A DNA stretch of 64,000 nucleotides, taken from contig CAYZGO010000010.1 of the NCBI GenBank assembly GCA_964478075.1, positions 37,437 to 101,436 on the forward strand. The letters run 5' to 3'. Positions within the stretch are counted from its first letter, which is position 1, and each line of letters starts with the position of its first letter. Origin of the DNA: DAOUEX01 sp034430235. Lineage in GTDB: Bacteria > Chloroflexota > Anaerolineae > UBA2200. This document shows positions 60,863 to 64,000 of this stretch, one piece after another. A program made the translations under genes and the position numbers. The notes beneath the pieces are model-generated. The model was not told the DNA's origin. It saw only the letters and a list, made by a program, of their open reading frames with translations, and ran no database searches.

Positions 60863-60953
60863 CAAACATCACACATCCGCGGGGTCACGATCGCCGCCAA
60901 CGAGCGCCACGCTCCCTGGTGATCAATACCCCAAGGACGATAGGAGCATGCTA

Positions 60954-62516
60954 ATGGCCCAACACGAAGCTGTGAAACGCCTTCTTCCATGTGTTCTTCT
61001 CTTGCTGGCCATGCGCCTGCTGGCGTCATGTGCCACGCAGGGCACCCCGCAGGCAGAACCCACCCGCACACCAACCTCCGTCACACCAGAAGCAAGCAGC
61101 ACACCTGCTGTCGCTACAATTGACGTCCGCCCTCCAGCCGTGGCCGGAGCATTCTATCCTGCTGACCCGGCGCAGCTACAAGCCATGGTGAACAGCCTGC
61201 TGAGCCAGGCCCGCAAACTGCCTCAGGAACCTATCGCCCTCATCGTACCCCACGCTGGCTACGTCTACAGCGGTGCAGTAGCGGCTGCCGCCTTCAAGCA
61301 GCTGGAGGGCCGCGAATACGACGCCATCGTCGTGCTGGGCACCAACCACGTCGCCCCAGGTTTTCGCCAGGTTTCCGTTTGGGCCAGCGGAGCCTATTCC
61401 ACACCGTTGGGTCTGATGCCGGTGGACAGCGATCTGGCTAAAAGCATCCTGGCTGCAGACCCGGAGCACATCGTCCCTGACCAGCGGGTGCAGTTGGCTG
61501 AGCACTCTATCGAAGTCGAACTCCCCTTCCTGTTCCAAGTCTGCGGGCCACAGCCCTTTGTGCCCATCATGGTCGGCGAACCATCCTGGGAGAACTGCGA
61601 ACCACTGAGCACGGCGCTGGTCGAGGCTCTGCAGGCGAAGAAGGCGCTGCTCATCGCTAGCACAGACATGTCCCACTATCCCAGTTACGATCACGCGGTG
61701 CAGGTAGACATGGCAACGCTGCTGGCTATCAGCTCGACGGATCCTCAGGCCGTGCGAGAGCACAGTCGCAGCTGGATGAGCCTCGGCGTGGATAGCTTGG
61801 TGTGCACTCTGTGTGGAGAGGGCCCTGTCTTGACGGCGATGATGGCTGCGCGCAAGCTGGGGGCCAACCGCGCCACAGTGATCCAATATGCCAACTCCGG
61901 CGACGTCCCCTACGGCGACAAGAGCCGCGTGGTGGGATATGGCGCCGTCATGTTTTGGAGAGACGAGACAGCCACGTTGAGCGCTGAGGAAAAGGCAACG
62001 CTGTTGCGCATGGCCCGCGAAACGCTCAGCCAGTACCTGCAGGACGGGACTATGCCGCAATATGAGGTCAGTGAGCCTGCTCTTCTACAGCCAAGTGCTG
62101 CCTTCGTGACACTCAAGAAAAACGGACAACTGCGCGGCTGCATCGGCCACATGCTGGGCAGCCAGGAACTTTACCGCACAGCACAGCAAATGGCCATCTC
62201 TGCCGCAACGAAGGATTCAAGGTTCCCGGCCGTTACCCAGGATGAGCTGGCACAGATTAGAATCGAGATCTCAGTGCTGTCTCCACTACAGTGGGTCCGT
62301 GAAGTGGATGAAATAGAGGTCGGCAGGGACGGCCTATATATCGTCCTGGGTCCTTACTCCGGCGTGCTGCTGCCCCAAGTTGCGACGGACCAGGGTTGGG
62401 ACCGTGACGACTTTCTCCACCAGGTGTGCGCCAAAGCAGGCCTGCCATCTGACGCCTGGCCACGGGGGGGCATGCTCTACAGGTTCACTGCCCAGGTCTT
62501 CTCCGAACCCAACTAG
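60954..62516 (+). CDS. lipoprotein fusion of AmmeMemoRadiSam proteins B (MEMO1-like) and A (AMMECR1-like)
   Basis: 520 residues; the ATG at 60954 is chosen because GGAG lies 7 bases upstream. Lipobox RLLASC (Cys26), then a Thr/Pro linker. Residues about 60-340 are a MEMO domain: IVPHAGYVYSGAVAAAA, VVLGTNHVAPGF, LAEHSIEVELPFL, ASTDMSHYPSYDH and CTLCGEGPVL supply the conserved His and Cys set. Residues about 380-510 are AMMECR1: VTLKKNGQLRGCIGHMLGSQ and SRFPAVTQDELAQIRIEISV. It is the partner set of amrS and the two are usually co-encoded. The lipid anchor puts both domains outside the cytoplasm, matching the Tat signal of the radical SAM enzyme. Confidence 0.9.
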   Translation: MAQHEAVKRLLPCVLLLLAMRLLASCATQGTPQAEPTRTPTSVTPEASSTPAVATIDVRPPAVAGAFYPADPAQLQAMVNSLLSQARKLPQEPIALIVPHAGYVYSGAVAAAAFKQLEGREYDAIVVLGTNHVAPGFRQVSVWASGAYSTPLGLMPVDSDLAKSILAADPEHIVPDQRVQLAEHSIEVELPFLFQVCGPQPFVPIMVGEPSWENCEPLSTALVEALQAKKALLIASTDMSHYPSYDHAVQVDMATLLAISSTDPQAVREHSRSWMSLGVDSLVCTLCGEGPVLTAMMAARKLGANRATVIQYANSGDVPYGDKSRVVGYGAVMFWRDETATLSAEEKATLLRMARETLSQYLQDGTMPQYEVSEPALLQPSAAFVTLKKNGQLRGCIGHMLGSQELYRTAQQMAISAATKDSRFPAVTQDELAQIRIEISVLSPLQWVREVDEIEVGRDGLYIVLGPYSGVLLPQVATDQGWDRDDFLHQVCAKAGLPSDAWPRGGMLYRFTAQVFSEPN

Positions 62517-62524
62517 CTATGTGT

Positions 62525-62636
62525 ACTCACCACAAAGACACCAAGACAAAAAGACCTTGTTTCCCCCTTGGTGTCTTCGTCCCTTGGTGGTCAACTCTTC
62601 CACATCTCAGCGCTCTCTGCGACCTCGCCGGTGAAA
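62525..62636. repeat. CACnAAGACAC inverted pair and CTCTGCG repeat
   Basis: CACCACAAAGACACCAAGAC at 62530 faces CTTGGTGTCTTCGTCCCTTG near 62567-62590. A further CTCAGCGCTCTCTGCGACC at 62608 belongs to the CTCTGCG family. Confidence 0.65.
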
Positions 62637-62712
62637 ACACACCTTGTTTGTCGGATATGAGCAAACTGGCCATAATTACCTCCAATTCATTCCTTCAAGG
62701 AGGTACTCACCG

Positions 62713-63822
62713 ATGTCTTGGCGGCACATAGTGAACATCGCACCCACTTTCGCAGTGATCGTATCTGCCCCAGTCACCGTGGCTGCGGACGAGCCGTGTC
62801 CAGACAACTGTGTGGCCAACGCCAGTTTCGAAGAGGGCTCACACAGCGCTGGTGACGTGGGTGCCCTGCCGTCTTCTATCGTAGCCAACGGCTGGACCCC
62901 CTGGAGCCTGTGGGGTTACTCCCAAAATAGCCGCCAGGCGGAGTTTGACCTTGAGAATATCACGCGCCTGGGCCGTTATTCCACCTATCGCGTACACTCG
63001 GGGAACCACTCGCGAAAATTCTCCACCGTTTGGGCCACGCACCAAGCCGGAGTGTATCAACGCATCGCTATACCAAGGGGCAGCGAAGTGACTTTCTCCA
63101 TCTGGGTACAGACATACACCGGTGAGGAAGTACTGACATCGCGTGAGGAATTCATTTCTGACCTGGAGAAACCGGGAAACTATCGCGTCTACGTTGGCAT
63201 TGACCCCAACGGTGACGAACCGCCCGGCTTCGGCTCGCCGCCTTCAGAACGAACCGCGTGGTCCGAGCCCGTCATAGATCGTGATACCCGCCAGTCTGAT
63301 AGCCCGGGCATGACTTACGATGCCTGGGTGCGTATCGAAGTAACGACGAAGGCCCAGTCTGATCACGTCACCATCTTCACCAAGGGGCAACCCGAATTCC
63401 CGGTGAGACACAATGTATCCTACTGGGACGACGCCTGCCTGACCTTTGTCCCACCGATGCCCGTGCCGACCGCTACGCCGCAGTTCACACGCACGCCAGT
63501 AGCCACGCAAACGCCAACCTACACGCCCACGCCCAAGGCTACCTTGACGCCTGCGCAGACATTATCGCCTACAGACACTCCGCTGCCAACAGAAACGCCG
63601 CCGTTGCGTCCTACGGAGACCTTGCCTCCCACGCAGACCTCGGCACCCGCAATGAGCACACCGTCGAGCACCCCGCCCCCTACCAAAGCAGCCGGACAGG
63701 AGAGTTCAGAGAATCCACTGTTGCTGTTCATCTTTGCCGCTGTGTGGCTGTCCGCAGTTGCCCACGTCGGATGGTCGCTGTGGAAGAAACGGCACTCCGC
63801 TTCCGCGCAACCGGGTGCCTGA
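62713..63822 (+). CDS. surface protein with C-terminal anchor
   Basis: 369 residues from the ATG behind AGGAGG. Signal peptide to about residue 25 (TFAVIVSAPVTVAADEP). A 230-residue body begins with CPDNCVANASFEEGSHSAGD, a carbohydrate-binding-module-like opening, and contains NHSRKFSTVWATHQAGVYQR. A Thr/Pro linker of about 90 residues follows, then a single hydrophobic helix (NPLLLFIFAAVWLSAVAHVG) and a KKRH tail, a typical wall-side anchor. Ligand unknown; probably a carbohydrate-binding surface protein. Confidence 0.75.
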   Translation: MSWRHIVNIAPTFAVIVSAPVTVAADEPCPDNCVANASFEEGSHSAGDVGALPSSIVANGWTPWSLWGYSQNSRQAEFDLENITRLGRYSTYRVHSGNHSRKFSTVWATHQAGVYQRIAIPRGSEVTFSIWVQTYTGEEVLTSREEFISDLEKPGNYRVYVGIDPNGDEPPGFGSPPSERTAWSEPVIDRDTRQSDSPGMTYDAWVRIEVTTKAQSDHVTIFTKGQPEFPVRHNVSYWDDACLTFVPPMPVPTATPQFTRTPVATQTPTYTPTPKATLTPAQTLSPTDTPLPTETPPLRPTETLPPTQTSAPAMSTPSSTPPPTKAAGQESSENPLLLFIFAAVWLSAVAHVGWSLWKKRHSASAQPGA

Positions 63823-64000
63823 CTGCTGCACCCGCCGTACCGCTGCTTGTCGCCTTGAGCTGCCCGTGTCCCGCCGCCACGCGGGGCTCCCTGCGGAATC
63901 ACATAGCAGCGATCGCGTTGCCTCATCGTAAAACCTAACCGAAGACGTATCGTTGCCTCAATATGAAATCTAACTGTTGGCCAGACGCCAGAGTTGCTCT

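Noticed and set aside
61176..62060. 294-codon minus-strand frame over the MEMO/AMMECR1 fusion
   Set aside because: Antisense to conserved MEMO motifs; composition typical of a shadow frame.
1..64000. rRNA, tRNA and CRISPR arrays
   Set aside because: No cloverleaf-like GTTCGAxxCC arms with acceptor pairing, no rRNA signatures and no regularly spaced repeats were seen; a model-based scan was not possible.

Overview
The window reads as a chromosomal segment of a Chloroflexota (Anaerolineae-like) bacterium, inferred rather than proven. The signs are many GTG starts behind AGGAGG ribosome sites, moderately high GC, exported proteins with long Thr/Pro linkers and YLP-type tails, an XPB helicase operon, and dense interspersed palindromic repeats. 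No rRNA, tRNA or CRISPR array was recognised.

Layout. 1-4.7 kb: partial flavin disulfide reductase, stand-alone receiver protein, MFS transporter and a phosphodiesterase-type lipoprotein. 4.8-8.3 kb: CUT1 sugar importer (binding protein plus two permeases) with a strong promoter, divergent from a three-gene operon (8.3-15.05 kb) of an XPB-like helicase and two partners carrying the same helicase-associated domain, one with a SWIM zinc finger. 15.1-23.5 kb: minus-strand block of a radical SAM protein, ICMT-like membrane methyltransferases alternating with class I methyltransferases, a decayed ICMT copy, an ABC-2 exporter, a small HTH protein and a fourth ICMT-like gene. 23.7-25.7 kb: MntA-type nucleotidyltransferase over a truncated HepT, and a Xer-like protein lacking most catalytic residues. 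25.7-31.4 kb: MobA, DegV, and an isoprenoid/lipid group (ferredoxin-fused geranylgeranyl reductase, acyl carrier protein, type 2 IPP isomerase, polyprenyl synthase). 32-35.3 kb: giant secreted multidomain protein. 36-40.3 kb: folC, trpS behind a T-box leader, and a coiled-coil/zinc-ribbon protein.

40.3-45.5 kb is an accessory island, visibly richer in A+T in much of its length: an amber-interrupted gene, a HEPN-like protein, a VRR-NUC nuclease, two orphan ABC-2 permease tails, a membrane protein and two methyltransferases. 45.7-53.1 kb: MFS transporter coupled to a truncated HlyD-like protein, pckA with a decayed extra pckA tail, xdhC, an amber-interrupted Mth938-type gene, adk next to a dTMP-kinase remnant, and an exported fibronectin-like protein.

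53.5-63.8 kb is the most interesting part. Cytochrome c maturation system II (ResB/CcsA) sits directly upstream of a Tat-exported AmmeMemoRadiSam radical SAM enzyme that contains a CxxCH heme-c motif. Further on is a lipoprotein fusion of the MEMO and AMMECR1 partners, interleaved with exported beta-propeller and surface proteins. This suggests an extracytoplasmic, possibly heme-bearing, version of the AmmeMemoRadiSam system. Decayed duplicates, in-frame amber codons and repeats that enter coding sequence recur through the window, so the genome appears to carry much repeat-mediated rearrangement.
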